From: Tomocerus qinae
Taxonomy: Eukaryota > Arthropoda > Collembola > Entomobryomorpha > Tomoceridae
Reading direction: 5' to 3'
DNA: 64,000 bases
NCBI GenBank assembly: GCA_020055645.1
Contig: CM034547.1
Coordinates: forward strand, 3,410,001 to 3,474,000
Positions 20,612-30,622 of this stretch are shown piece after piece. The notes beneath the pieces are model-generated. The model worked only from the letters and a program-made list of their open reading frames with translations, had not been told where the DNA came from and did no database searches. Position 1 is the first letter of the stretch; every line of letters begins with the position of its first letter. The position numbers and the translations under genes are program-made.

Positions 20612-21578
20612 CTGATCCTGTCACTCCATGGGGACTATTTTCAAATCGAGGGGACATGAAAATCGCTTCTCATTGGTGGATGAAATTTTTTATTGACCAA
20701 TCAGAACGCAGCATTTCATTACAAAATTTTATATGATTTTCAAAAAGCATTCCCAAGGGAAATATTTATTGCAACATTTGACTTCTGAGACATTATACAC
20801 TTTAGCATGTAATTTTATTATCACCATTCTACGCTATAATATACTTACCACATTGCCTACTTAACTCTACGGATGTAACAATACATAATTGTAAGATAAT
20901 CCACTGGCTTGTATCTGTATTATTTTAGGGAGACTCAAGGAGCATGGACGTTGCCATAGTATAGTAGCGCTTTATCAGGAGAGCCGAGCAGGGAATTTTA
21001 CCATAAGCGAATTTGAAGATTTATAAGGGACGTTTTTTGGAAAACGTCCCCTACACCTGTCTTTATCAAGCTGCTATAAACATGTCTCACTTGCTATCCT
21101 CTAATAATTTAATACGTTTCCAACAGCATAGCAACCAGATATTCACACAAAATTAGGGATAAAATGTCCCTTACAGATCTTCAAAATCCCTTACGGGAAA
21201 TTCTCTACTTTGCTCTCCTTATTAACCGTCCAAGCTCCTTGGGGAGACTAATCATTATGCAGTGACTTGCAGTATTGATGATTTATAGTAACAAAATCTA
21301 CCCTAAACCCTATGTAGTGTGTCTACTGTCTATTTTGCGTGTCAACATAATAATAGTTGAGTCAACAGTTACTCCTTACAGCAAGTAATTAAGATAAATC
21401 TCAGAAGTCAAATGTTGCAATAAATATTTTCCTTGGGAATGCTTTTTGAAAATCATATAAAATTTTGAAATGAAATGCTGCGTTCTGATTGGTCAATAAA
21501 AAATTTCATCCACCAATGAGAAGCGATTTTCATGTCCCCCTCGATTTGAAAATAGTCCCCATGGAGTGACAGGATCAG
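20612..21578. mobile_element. 967-bp element with about 180-bp terminal inverted repeats and TA duplication
   Basis: The left arm begins CTGATCCTGTCACTCCATGG and runs to about 20790. It recurs in reverse complement at about 21398-21578, ending CCATGGAGTGACAGGATCAG. TA stands at both sides (20610-20611 and 21579-21580), as in Tc1/mariner-type insertions. No transposase ORF is present. A second palindromic element is nested in the middle. Confidence 0.7.
20932..21247. mobile_element. Nested palindromic element
   Basis: The left arm contains GGAGACTCAAGGAGCATGGACG, AGGAGAGCCGAGCAGGGAAT and GAAGATTTATAAGGGACG. The right arm contains their reverse complements with small gaps (TCCCTTACAGATCTTC, TTGCTCTCCTT, CGTCCAAGCTCCTTGGGGAG). 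The GGGACGTTTT core resembles the short hairpin at 5807-5946. It sits between the arms of the 967-bp element. Confidence 0.5.
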
Positions 21579-21768
21579 TAGGTGATGTTATGCATACAAA
21601 AAGTAGACATTTACGATTATTAGAATCTCCACGATGTCAGAGTCGGACAGAACCCATGCAGCCACGCCCCTTCTCTTTCTTTTCTGTTCCGATCTACTGC
21701 AATCGACGAGTATCATTTCCTCGACAATCTTCCCATACCTCTCATCACTGAGCTTCTTCTGTCAGTAC

Positions 21769-22232
21769 TATTATGAGTCTGCCGCTGCTCTACTTTAGTA
21801 ACAGCAAACTCATAATAATTTTAGGGAATGTGTATGTAATGTATGATGTGTATTACTGAAAATAATAATAATATAATATGAATTATGATTCAATGTATCT
21901 CGGGGTTAGGTTTCGTGCTTGCCCAATCAATCCAATTGCCAATCAGACTTCCGTAGTTAGTTTAAAGAAGGCACAATTTTAATATGACAGTTAATTAATT
22001 GACAAAGATCAGAATTAAATTTAGAATGTAAGAAATACTGGAGAAGACGAGGTTCTCAGTGTTGGTGCAATGGCTGACCGAATGGAAGTGTAGGCTGAAG
22101 CGGAGCAGCATGTCGACTACTACGACAATTTGTATTTCCTTTGCTGGAAGGAATGTTAGGGTGGAGGGAACGGCGCACTAGACTGTTCGCTCCTTTTAGT
22201 GTATGAATTGTGGGGAGCTCTGCCCTCTAACA
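21769..22232 (-). repeat. 3' LTR of the gag-only retrotransposon
   Basis: In element orientation it starts TGTTAGAGGGCAGAGCTCCC and ends CAGACTCATAATA. It is 464 bp, the same as its partner; by eye only one base differs (CTACTTTAGTAAC here against CTACTGTAGTAAC in the other copy). Confidence 0.92.
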
Positions 22233-23627
22233 TTCTCCTCCCTCGAACGAGGACATGGATGGATGGACACGGATGGACGACGTGAAAAATCTGTAGTGTA
22301 GACTTTAGAAATAAATTGCAAGGGTTTATAATTAAATCAATTATTTCAATCAATTTGGTTAAGTCGTCACATTGTAATGTTACTTTTTAGACATAATTTA
22401 GAAATGTAAATCAGATTTTAAGGTTTGAAACAGGAAACAAAACAATTTGGTATACAACATTTAAAGGTAGTCAATTAGAAATTTAAAGATTATTATTGTC
22501 CGTTAGTTCAGATGTTTGTCACTATGGTAGCAATCAGATAGTCATTAACGTATAGAAAGGTCAACATTGGTGTTTCGTGCTGTTTGTGGAACTGATGGTA
22601 TATATGACCAAATAATACGGTACAATATACGTTTCACAGCTTTATAGACTTGAGGATGTTGTTTCTGAAATGACAATGAACTAGAACATTGATTAATCTG
22701 TCTGTGTGTTAGTTTTTGTTTAGTAATTGTGCTGTAAGAGAGAAAGTAACATTAACCTAGAGATGAAGATAGGACTATAGCTAATTTTAACTTTAGTATT
22801 AGTAGCTGAATAGTAACGAAATACAAACACACGATAGATAGGATTGTAATTTTAAGGGAGCCGATTTGAAAGATTATTTCATATTAGGTAAACAATAATT
22901 TGAAACTAAATAGTCAATAATGACATTGTCAAACACAAAATTAGTCAAGTGTATGAGCCTGGTTCCTGACATTTATGTATGTCTGGATGAACATTAATGT
23001 TCAACCCGCACCTAAAAACATAATTAGTATTTGAATTTAATTTTCACCAAAATATTCATTGTTAATATTAGAGGTCGGATGCAATATCCTACTCTGGGTG
23101 CGAGTGGTTTATATACCAGCTGCACTACCTGTGAGAAATGCTACAGGATTTTTAATTATCTACTATCTGTGCGAGTGATTTACTACTATCAGCTGCACTA
23201 CCTATGAAGGGTTAAACCGTTATAGGATTTTAACTATTTATATGTGCGAGTGATTTACTATTATCAACTGCACTACCTATGAAGGACTAGGCCGTTATAG
23301 GATTTTTATACAATAATTACAATTTATACAAAATTCCATTCTAAATTGCATTGGTTGTCGTGAGAGACTAAATCTTCCTTTCCTATATATTCCATACATG
23401 GTGATATGATAGCAATTAGGCGAATGTACCTAAAATCTAGCATGTAAATGTTATGTATTAATTAATATCTATGTGAGAATTAAGATGAAAAATAGGGATG
23501 CATTTCCCTGCCATGATTGTTTGATTTACCACTAACACCATCCTGAGAATTATGCAGGTCTTCTGTTAGTCGTTCTGTTTGATTTAATGTGTTGTCTCTC
23601 TGCTGCGAAGAAGACCAAGTAGTACGG
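22233..23627 (-). other. Non-coding 3' part of the LTR element
   Basis: About 1.4 kb between the gag stop and the 3' LTR, where pol would be expected. No long frame is seen. It has three imperfect copies of a roughly 70-bp unit at about 23097-23310 with GTGCGAGTGATTTACTA and CTGCACTACCTATGAAGG. The purine tract next to the LTR is at 22233-22244. Confidence 0.7.
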
Positions 23628-24935
23628 TCATTGTTGTGTTGTGACGATGACCAAGTAGTGATGGGGAGTCGGAGCTGCACAAGAATTACGGTCGTTTGAA
23701 GCCTGAGAAGTCGAAGGTTGAGAATTATAGTAGTAGTTTTCGTTCGCTGATGTTGGCCAAGTATTACGGCCATCATCATGAACGAGTGTCATCATAACTC
23801 CATGTGTATTTGGACAATCTGGAGTAGCATGCCCAAAGCCAGTACATTTTCTGCATTTTACGTCATAATTCGGATTGTTAGCGGGTTGGCGAGAGTTTGA
23901 TGATGAGAGAGCACCTCTGTTTGAATGTTGTCTCGAGTTATTATAACGCTCGCCTCTGTTAGAGTTAGAATTAGAATGATTAATGTTATTATTTTGTGTA
24001 TTATTAGGATTAGGATTATTATGATTGTTAGGAAAATAGCCATTGTTATTATTATAAGGACGACGAGAATTGAATCGCCCTTTAAAGCTTTCTTCCGAGT
24101 CAAAGAAAGTATTTTCTTCTCGGCGGGGATTGACATCATGGTTTTGAGGCTGGCCTGAGGAATTTTGTTCTCGCATGCGTTTATCTGCTTCTTGCTTGGT
24201 TGCTGGAGGTAGACCTGCTTTATATCGTTCTTCGTCATGTAGACTCTTTAAGGCAACTGTAGCGGATGTAATGAGGTCATCGGCAGTGAGAAATTGTATG
24301 TTGCTGACTGCCAGTCTTAAGCGAGGGATAAGGCCGTCCCTTGCTCGGTTGACGGAAACGTCCATGGCTTCATTTGGATTTATTTGTTGAGCCAAAGTGA
24401 CCATGTCGTAGACATATGTCTCGACAGCTTCGTTAGATTGTTGGCGTCTTGTGTACAGAGTTCTTTTTCTTTCGTTCTGAATAGTCGGTGAGTCGTATTT
24501 TGCATTAAATATGTCTCGGAATTCATCCCATGTCGCTATCTGATTCTTGATTAGGTCGTACCACTGCTTATTTTCTTTAGCTAGAATACTCGGAATTAGA
24601 TTAAACCATCTATTTCGTTCATAATGCTGAGCTTGGAAATAAATTTCCACATCATTTAAATAGTTATTAGCTGTGGTAGTTTTAGAATTGTATTGTGGTA
24701 TCTTTAGGTTAGGATTAGGAGCGTTTATGATAAATTGTCTGTCTCTTGGTGGAGGCTGAATGTCTAGACGATTTTGAATGTGACCTGGCTGTTGGATTTG
24801 ATTAGCTACTGGTTGTGCGTTATTGTTACGTACTAATACTTCAACTGCTTGAGCAAGATATCTATCTAGCATTTGTCTACGTTCTTGTGGTATGATAGCT
24901 TGCAACTCTTCAGGTAAATCAGGTAAATTATCCAT
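23628..24935 (-). CDS. Retrotransposon Gag polyprotein with CCHC zinc knuckle
   Basis: An uninterrupted 435-residue frame on the - strand. The capsid-like region (about residues 75-230) has the retrotransposon gag signature: FQAQHYERNRWFNLIPSIL, then W-x-E-F-R-D-I-F-N-A-K-Y, and later ETYVYDMVTLAQQINP. A long Asn/Ser/Arg-rich linker follows (about 260-355). Next comes one zinc knuckle, CRKCTGFGHATPDC, in the exact spacing C-x2-C-x4-H-x4-C. The protein would form the particle and bind element RNA. It ends without a protease domain. A second frame overlaps its 3' end (down to about 23480) and might extend Gag if frameshifting occurred, but there is no pol beyond it. Confidence 0.88.
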   Translation of the reverse strand: MDNLPDLPEELQAIIPQERRQMLDRYLAQAVEVLVRNNNAQPVANQIQQPGHIQNRLDIQPPPRDRQFIINAPNPNLKIPQYNSKTTTANNYLNDVEIYFQAQHYERNRWFNLIPSILAKENKQWYDLIKNQIATWDEFRDIFNAKYDSPTIQNERKRTLYTRRQQSNEAVETYVYDMVTLAQQINPNEAMDVSVNRARDGLIPRLRLAVSNIQFLTADDLITSATVALKSLHDEERYKAGLPPATKQEADKRMREQNSSGQPQNHDVNPRREENTFFDSEESFKGRFNSRRPYNNNNGYFPNNHNNPNPNNTQNNNINHSNSNSNRGERYNNSRQHSNRGALSSSNSRQPANNPNYDVKCRKCTGFGHATPDCPNTHGVMMTLVHDDGRNTWPTSANENYYYNSQPSTSQASNDRNSCAAPTPHHYLVIVTTQQ

Positions 24936-26186
24936 ACTGTGATTAGAACTATTAGAATAACTGACAAAAATATCTGGTGTAGTTGGACGAGAGTCTGAAG
25001 TAAAGATAGTAGAAGCGTTTTCCCAATTTATTTCAGGATTTGGAAATTCAGGATCGACAGGAATATTGTTAGGTTGTTCGATATTATTATCTACATCAAC
25101 TGCGTTAACTAGCTCTAACCTCTCTATGTCTTCTTTCTACGCTTCTATCCCTCTCCATGCAAAACTATCTAAATAATTAAGATAATTATTCAAATGTGGA
25201 GTGGAGACAGCAAGGTAAGTAAAAGACAAGATAGAATTGGTTGAAAAATATTATAGTTGGTAGTTTTAAATAAAGTAATGGAAAATTACTGACTGTGATA
25301 ATAGAATAGTAATATCGTCTCCATACACAACGATTGGAAGAAAGAATACTAAAATAGCATTGGAACAAAATGTTCGATAGATAATGTATGTAGGCGAGGA
25401 GTAATTATGTTGATTAAGTGATAGGGATGGAATGTTCTGAAAGTTCGAGGTCATTGGAAGGAAGGTAGGCGTATTTTTTTGGAAAATGTCTGCCAAGTAT
25501 TACGGCAAGCGTAGGTAGGTAGGGGTTAATTGAAACAAATAGTTTAGAAAATTATTGTTAGATTTTTTGTGAAATTGAATGATATTTTAGTTAATTTCGC
25601 TGAACTGTACTGAATAAAATCTGTATCCGTTCATCACACAACAGAAAATTGTTGTAAATAAATTGGATGTATTTTGCAAAAACATTTGAGAATTGAATAA
25701 GTGTTCGACACCGACATAGATTTTAATATTCAGTGTCATAGGCAATTCGTTTGGAAAATTTTGACAAAACCATACGTAATGAATTCAGGGTGAATTAATT
25801 CTGATAGAGAAATAGGTACCATACTGGATAATAATATGTGTTATTTACCGTTTTAGTTAGAAGTTTATATGTTGTGTAGTAGAGATTGATTAGCCAAGTG
25901 TAACAGCTCGATGAAAATTGGAGATCTAGTAAGTCAACTAATACGACTTATTTTTATGATGAAGGATAAGTCAAGTATTGCGACTTATGTCGATGGATGA
26001 TGAAGGATGCCGTAAGTCAACTAGTGCGACTTTGCGACAGATGACGATGACGAAGACAAGTCAACTAGTACGACTTGTAGTAGTAGTAAAGATGAATCTT
26101 CGTTTTTCTTCAAATTTTTTTTTTTTTCACTGAAGACGTCTTGACAATGGAGAGATTGAAAGCAAATTTAGCGTTGGGTGTCACTT
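24936..26186 (-). other. Long leader of the LTR element
   Basis: About 1.25 kb between the 5' LTR and the gag start, with no convincing ORF. Next to the LTR the - strand reads AAGTGACACCCAACGC, where a primer binding site is expected; the matching tRNA was not identified. At 25925-26080 the inverted pair AAGTC...CGACTT is repeated about four times. Confidence 0.65.
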
Positions 26187-26650
26187 TATTATGAGTCTGC
26201 CGCTGCTCTACTGTAGTAACAGCAAACTCATAATAATTTTAGGGAATGTGTATGTAATGTATGATGTGTATTACTGAAAATAATAATAATATAATATGAA
26301 TTATGATTCAATGTATCTCGGGGTTAGGTTTCGTGCTTGCCCAATCAATCCAATTGCCAATCAGACTTCCGTAGTTAGTTTAAAGAAGGCACAATTTTAA
26401 TATGACAGTTAATTAATTGACAAAGATCAGAATTAAATTTAGAATGTAAGAAATACTGGAGAAGACGAGGTTCTCAGTGTTGGTGCAATGGCTGACCGAA
26501 TGGAAGTGTAGGCTGAAGCGGAGCAGCATGTCGACTACTACGACAATTTGTATTTCCTTTGCTGGAAGGAATGTTAGGGTGGAGGGAACGGCGCACTAGA
26601 CTGTTCGCTCCTTTTAGTGTATGAATTGTGGGGAGCTCTGCCCTCTAACA
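26187..26650 (-). repeat. 5' LTR of the gag-only retrotransposon
   Basis: 464 bp, the same length and sequence as the copy at 21769-22232 except for one base. This is the upstream LTR in element orientation and should hold the promoter. Near-identity of the LTRs means a recent insertion. Confidence 0.92.
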
Positions 26651-26654
26651 GTAC

Positions 26655-28209
26655 ATATCACAATAATCAAGACATAATTACAGAAACATCAACGAAGTAA
26701 ATCCACGCCCCCGCTCAAATACAGACCGTCGACTCATCGTCATTGACTCTTTTTCTGCTAGTCGCTGTTCATTTTCATCGTCTGATTCAACATTTTCAAC
26801 AAGTAAAAAGTTTAAGATGTTTAGCTTTTTTGAATTTTTCCCTCTCTCTCCGAATTCTTTTTCCTCAACTCTTTACAAAAATAAATTAAATTGCTAAATT
26901 AACTGCAGCTGCGCAATTGCGCATACACAATTGGAAGCATGGAGCCATAATTTAGGAATTCGAGGCGCTTACAAGAAATAAAATTATTTACATACTAGTG
27001 AACCCAGCTAAGGGGCAAATCTAGCACTCAAAAGAAATTCAGCAGGCCACCCATCACAGTAATATAAGCATCCCATTAGGTTATTATGTTAATTTTGTAA
27101 ATACAAATAATATTTTAATTAATATACTTTTATTTTCTACAGTGGCAAGGCTGTATTGAGGGGGGCATAGGGAGCAGGCCCCCAAAATCCAAGAAAAGGG
27201 AAAATTTTTTCTCAAAATACCAACATATTTCGCTTTAGGCTATTTTTATCTCATTTTAAACAAAATAAGCCAAAATTTTTCGTGCTTTGCGCATATGCCA
27301 AATGCATATAGGTAAGTGTGTTGCTTCATTGCCCCCCCCCCAAAATCGACTTCAAAATACGGTGCTGTACAGTGGTTGGAAAAATTAGCTGCAGCCCCAA
27401 CTTCCTGATAAAAAGGAATTTCCTACATTAAAATAATAACTGTATTTCGTAGCATCAAATACAGGGAACAATGAAAAACTCTATTTTCGAAAAAACTCCC
27501 ACAAATTTACCAAAACGTTTCCCATTCAAAATGAAATAAATAAGATTCCCCGTGGGATTTTGGAAAACCGTACAAATCCCATGAGTACAAACTTACGAAT
27601 AAATATTTTTATAGAATAAATCGTGGCTCTGGCTCCCAGTACTGTTATTTCATTCTACAAAAAGATGATCCAGCTGGCCCAATGGAATAAAGAGGGTAGT
27701 AAAAAGTATACCCAGCTCTACTAAAAAAATTGAATAAGTTTGTCGATATAGCAGAACCAATTTGAATTAGAAGTTTTGAAATTCTATTTAACAAGGCACA
27801 TTACGATTATTACGAAATGTCCCCTTTAGCTAATCATTCCCATTCCATCACCTCTCACCATTCAACCTTCTTATGTAAATTTGTATTATTATTTTGATGT
27901 TATCATAATAATATGAAACGACTCGATCATTTCGGTGGTTTAGAGGAATTGGACTGTTGGACTTGCGCATTTTGCTTTTAAGGAGCCTGCATATATTACG
28001 TGTGCAGTTAATGGGAGGAGGAGGTATTCAAAAGTGTTACAGTCAGCACTTGCGTTTCACATGGTGGGAGTGGGTTTTGCGTAACGTAATATATGCAAGT
28101 TTCCTGGGTTCTCCCTACCACACGTACAGACATATATATCAATATGGTAAGCCGTAGTGGTGTTGTCGTCGTCGTCTGCGGATGCTAATGCTGCGGCCAT
28201 TAGACTCCC
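26655..28209. other. Intergenic region with dispersed repeats
   Basis: At 26994-27045 a copy of the ACTAGTGAACCCAGC repeat (other copy 16655). At about 27140-27375 a copy of the C-run repeat (CAAAATAAGCCAAAATTTTTCG ... CCCCAAAATCGACTTCAAAATACGG), related to 19765-19880 and 43645-43755. At 27988-28098 a small element with ends GCATATATTACGT / ACGTAATATATGC. No gene was recognised. Confidence 0.5.
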
Positions 28210-28258
28210 TTTACTATAAGCCTCCCTTTACTATAAGCCTCCCTTTACTATAAGCCTT
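28210..28258. repeat. Three copies of an 18-bp repeat
   Basis: CTCCCTTTACTATAAGCC is repeated three times head to tail, at the left edge of the minisatellite cluster. Confidence 0.85.
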
Positions 28259-28329
28259 CGCTCACTCCTTTCACTCCAATGCCAAGCAACAGCTACCAAC
28301 ACAAGATCCGATAAACCGCCAATAAGACA

Positions 28330-28915
28330 CCCGACAACCACCGATACAATAACCGACTCCCACCGATCCAATACCCGACACCCACTGATACAATACCCGA
28401 CTCCCACTGATACATTACCCTGCTCCCACCAACACATTACCCGACTCCCACCGATACAATAACCGACTCCCACCGGTACAATATCCGACTCCCACCAACA
28501 CATTACCCGACTCCCACCGATGCAATACCCGACTCCCACCAACAATACCCGACTCCAGCCAACACAATATCCGACTCCCACCAACACATGACCCGACTCC
28601 CACCAACACATTACCCGACTCCCACCGATGCAATACCCGACTCCCACCAACACATGACCCGACTCCCACTGATACAAACCCCGACTCCCAACAAAACATG
28701 ACCCGACTCCTACTAATACAATCCCCGACTCCCAACAACAAATGACCCGACTCCCACCAACAAATGACCCGACTCCCACTAATACAATACTCGAATCCAG
28801 CCAACACAATATCCGACTCCCACCAACACATGACCCGACTACCACCCATACAATACTCGACTCCCTCCAACATAATACCCGAATCCAGCCAACACAATAT
28901 CCGACTCCCGTCAAA
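28330..28915. repeat. 22-bp minisatellite
   Basis: About 26 imperfect copies of CCCGACTCCCACCAACACAT / CCGATACAATA-type units. A 22-bp unit is not a multiple of three, yet the - strand stays open for up to 242 codons, because the unit has no stop codon in those frames. The Gly/Val/Trp-rich frames are an artefact of the repeat rather than a gene. Confidence 0.9.
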
Positions 28916-29256
28916 TTACATGGTATTTTTTTAAGAAAAAGCAATCCGTTATGGTACAAATTAATTTAATTATATAAAATATTGTGAAACTTTTAAAATA
29001 TACAATGGGTTTTGGGTAATTTTCAATTGTTTGATATTCAAGCTATGTAAAACCTGAAATGTCATTTAATTAGGTATTTGGTAATAGTAAAATGTAGTAA
29101 ATTAGGTAACTACTGTTTGCAAAACCTATCAATCTAGATAACTTCCTATGAACAATAATATAAACTAATTTCTTTCGTGTAGTCGGTATGCAAATCCGGA
29201 CTACACGAGAGCCGACTCTCAAATACACAAAAGCCAGATGGAATTTTTACGGCTTA

Positions 29257-29440
29257 TTTCGCAGATGAAATTTTAGGTGTAATTTCACAGGTGGAATTAT
29301 AACGGGTAATTCCATAGATGATAATTTGCGTTTAATTTCGCAGATGGAATTTTAGGTGTAATTTCACAGGTGGAATTATAACGGGTAATTCCATAGATGA
29401 TAATTTGCGTTTAATTTCGCAAAAAAGTTTTAACTGTAAT
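29257..29440. repeat. 79-bp tandem repeat, about 2.3 copies
   Basis: The unit runs from TTTCGCAGATGGAATTTTAG through CACAGGTGGAATTATAACGG to GATAATTTGCGTTTAA. Starts are at 29257, 29336 and 29415, so the period is 79 bp. Confidence 0.85.
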
Positions 29441-29509
29441 TTCACAAGTAGAACATGTACGCGTAACGTTACAGAGAAAGGGTAATTTCACAGCAGGTGA
29501 TATTTTTAC

Positions 29510-29836
29510 GGGTAACATAACGGCAGGTAGTTTTTACGGGTAATATCACGGCAGGTAGTTTTTACGGGTAATATCACGGCAGGTAGTTTTTACGGTTAAT
29601 ATCACGGTAGGTAGTTTTTACGGGTAATATCACGGCAGGTAGTTTTTACGGGTAATATCACGGCAGGTAGTTTTTACGGGTAATATCACGGCAGGTAGTT
29701 TTTACGGGTAATATCACGGTAGGTAGTTTTTACGGGTAATATCACGGCAGGTAGTTTTTACGGGTAATATCACGGCAGGTAGTTTTTACGAGTAATATCA
29801 CGGCAGGTAGTTTTTACGGGTAATATCACGGCAGGT
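29510..29836. repeat. 28-bp minisatellite
   Basis: About 12 copies of TTTTTACGGGTAATATCACG plus GCAGGTAG. The copies are almost identical, with single-base changes such as GGTAGGTAG or CGAGTAAT. Confidence 0.92.
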
Positions 29837-29970
29837 GGAATTTTGATGGGCAAGGGCACATAAGGATGGATTTTAATGAGCAAGTACACAATAGGTGGGA
29901 TTTTGATGGGTAAGTGCACAGTAGGTGGGATTTTGATGGGTAAGTGCACAGTAGGTGGGATTTTGATAGG
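29835..29970. repeat. 30-bp tandem repeat
   Basis: About four copies of GGGATTTTGATGGGTAAGTG plus CACAGTAGGT, following directly on the 28-bp array. The two units share the GCAGGTGG / AGTAGGTGG stretch at the joint, so one may have grown out of the other. Confidence 0.85.
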
Positions 29971-30111
29971 GTAATTCTACGTAGAATTTTGAAGCATAAT
30001 TGCACGGCTGGTCGAATTTTGACATACAATTTTAGGGGGTAACTTCATGATGGGTGACGGGGAACTTCACGCTCCGTTGAGGTTGGTACCACTTACACTA
30101 CTCTATGTTCT

Positions 30112-30622
30112 ACTGTGTACTCCACACTTAATCCATATTCTACTCCACACTTAATCCATATTCTACTCCACACTTAATCCATATTCTACTCCACACTTAA
30201 TCCATATTCTACTCCACAAGTACTCCATATTCTACTCCACAAGTACTCCATATTCTACTCCACAAGTACTCCATATTCTACTCCACAAGTACTCCATATT
30301 CTACTCCACAAGTACTCCATATTCTACTCAACAAGTACTCCATATTCTACTCCACAAGTAATCCATATTCTACTCCACAAGTACTCCATATTCTACTCCA
30401 CAAGTACTCCATATTCTACTCCACATGTACTCCATATTCTACTCCACAAGTACTCCATATTCTACTCCACAAGTACTCCATATTCTACTCCACATGTACT
30501 CCATATTCTACTCCACAAGTACTCCATATTCTACTCCACAAGTACTCCATATTCTACTCCACATGTACTCCATATTCTACTCCACAAGTACTCGATATTC
30601 TACTCCACAAGTACTCCACATT
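30112..30622. repeat. 23-bp minisatellite
   Basis: About 22 copies of TACTCCATATTCTACTCCAC plus AAG. Early copies carry CACTTAATCC instead of CAAGTACTCC. The frames read across it (for example 30425-30655) are repeat artefacts. Confidence 0.92.

Larger units (their letters stand above)
21765..26654 (-). mobile_element. Gag-only LTR retrotransposon, complete with target duplication
   Basis: Two 464-bp LTRs (21769-22232 and 26187-26650) are flanked by the 4-bp duplication GTAC (21765-21768 and 26651-26654). The element reads on the - strand, so the 26187-26650 copy is its 5' LTR. A purine tract (GAGGGAGGAGAA on the - strand, complement of 22233-22244) directly precedes the 3' LTR. One Gag ORF is present. 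The 1.4 kb after gag and the 1.25-kb leader have no protein-like frame, so protease, reverse transcriptase and integrase are missing. The element must depend on enzymes from elsewhere. A 4-bp duplication is compatible with Ty3/gypsy integration, though the lineage is inferred. Confidence 0.85.

Noticed and set aside
23858-24390. Frames overlapping gag in other phases and on the + strand
   Set aside because: They are shadows of the Asn-rich and low-complexity coding region of gag.
28231-28959. Long - strand frames of 242 and 160 codons rich in Gly/Val/Trp
   Set aside because: They run through a 22-bp minisatellite in several frames at once. The unit simply lacks stop codons in those frames, so this is not evidence for a gene.
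28210-30622. Regular 22-30 bp repeats that could suggest a CRISPR array
   Set aside because: The units abut directly with no unique spacers, and the genome is eukaryotic. They are minisatellites.
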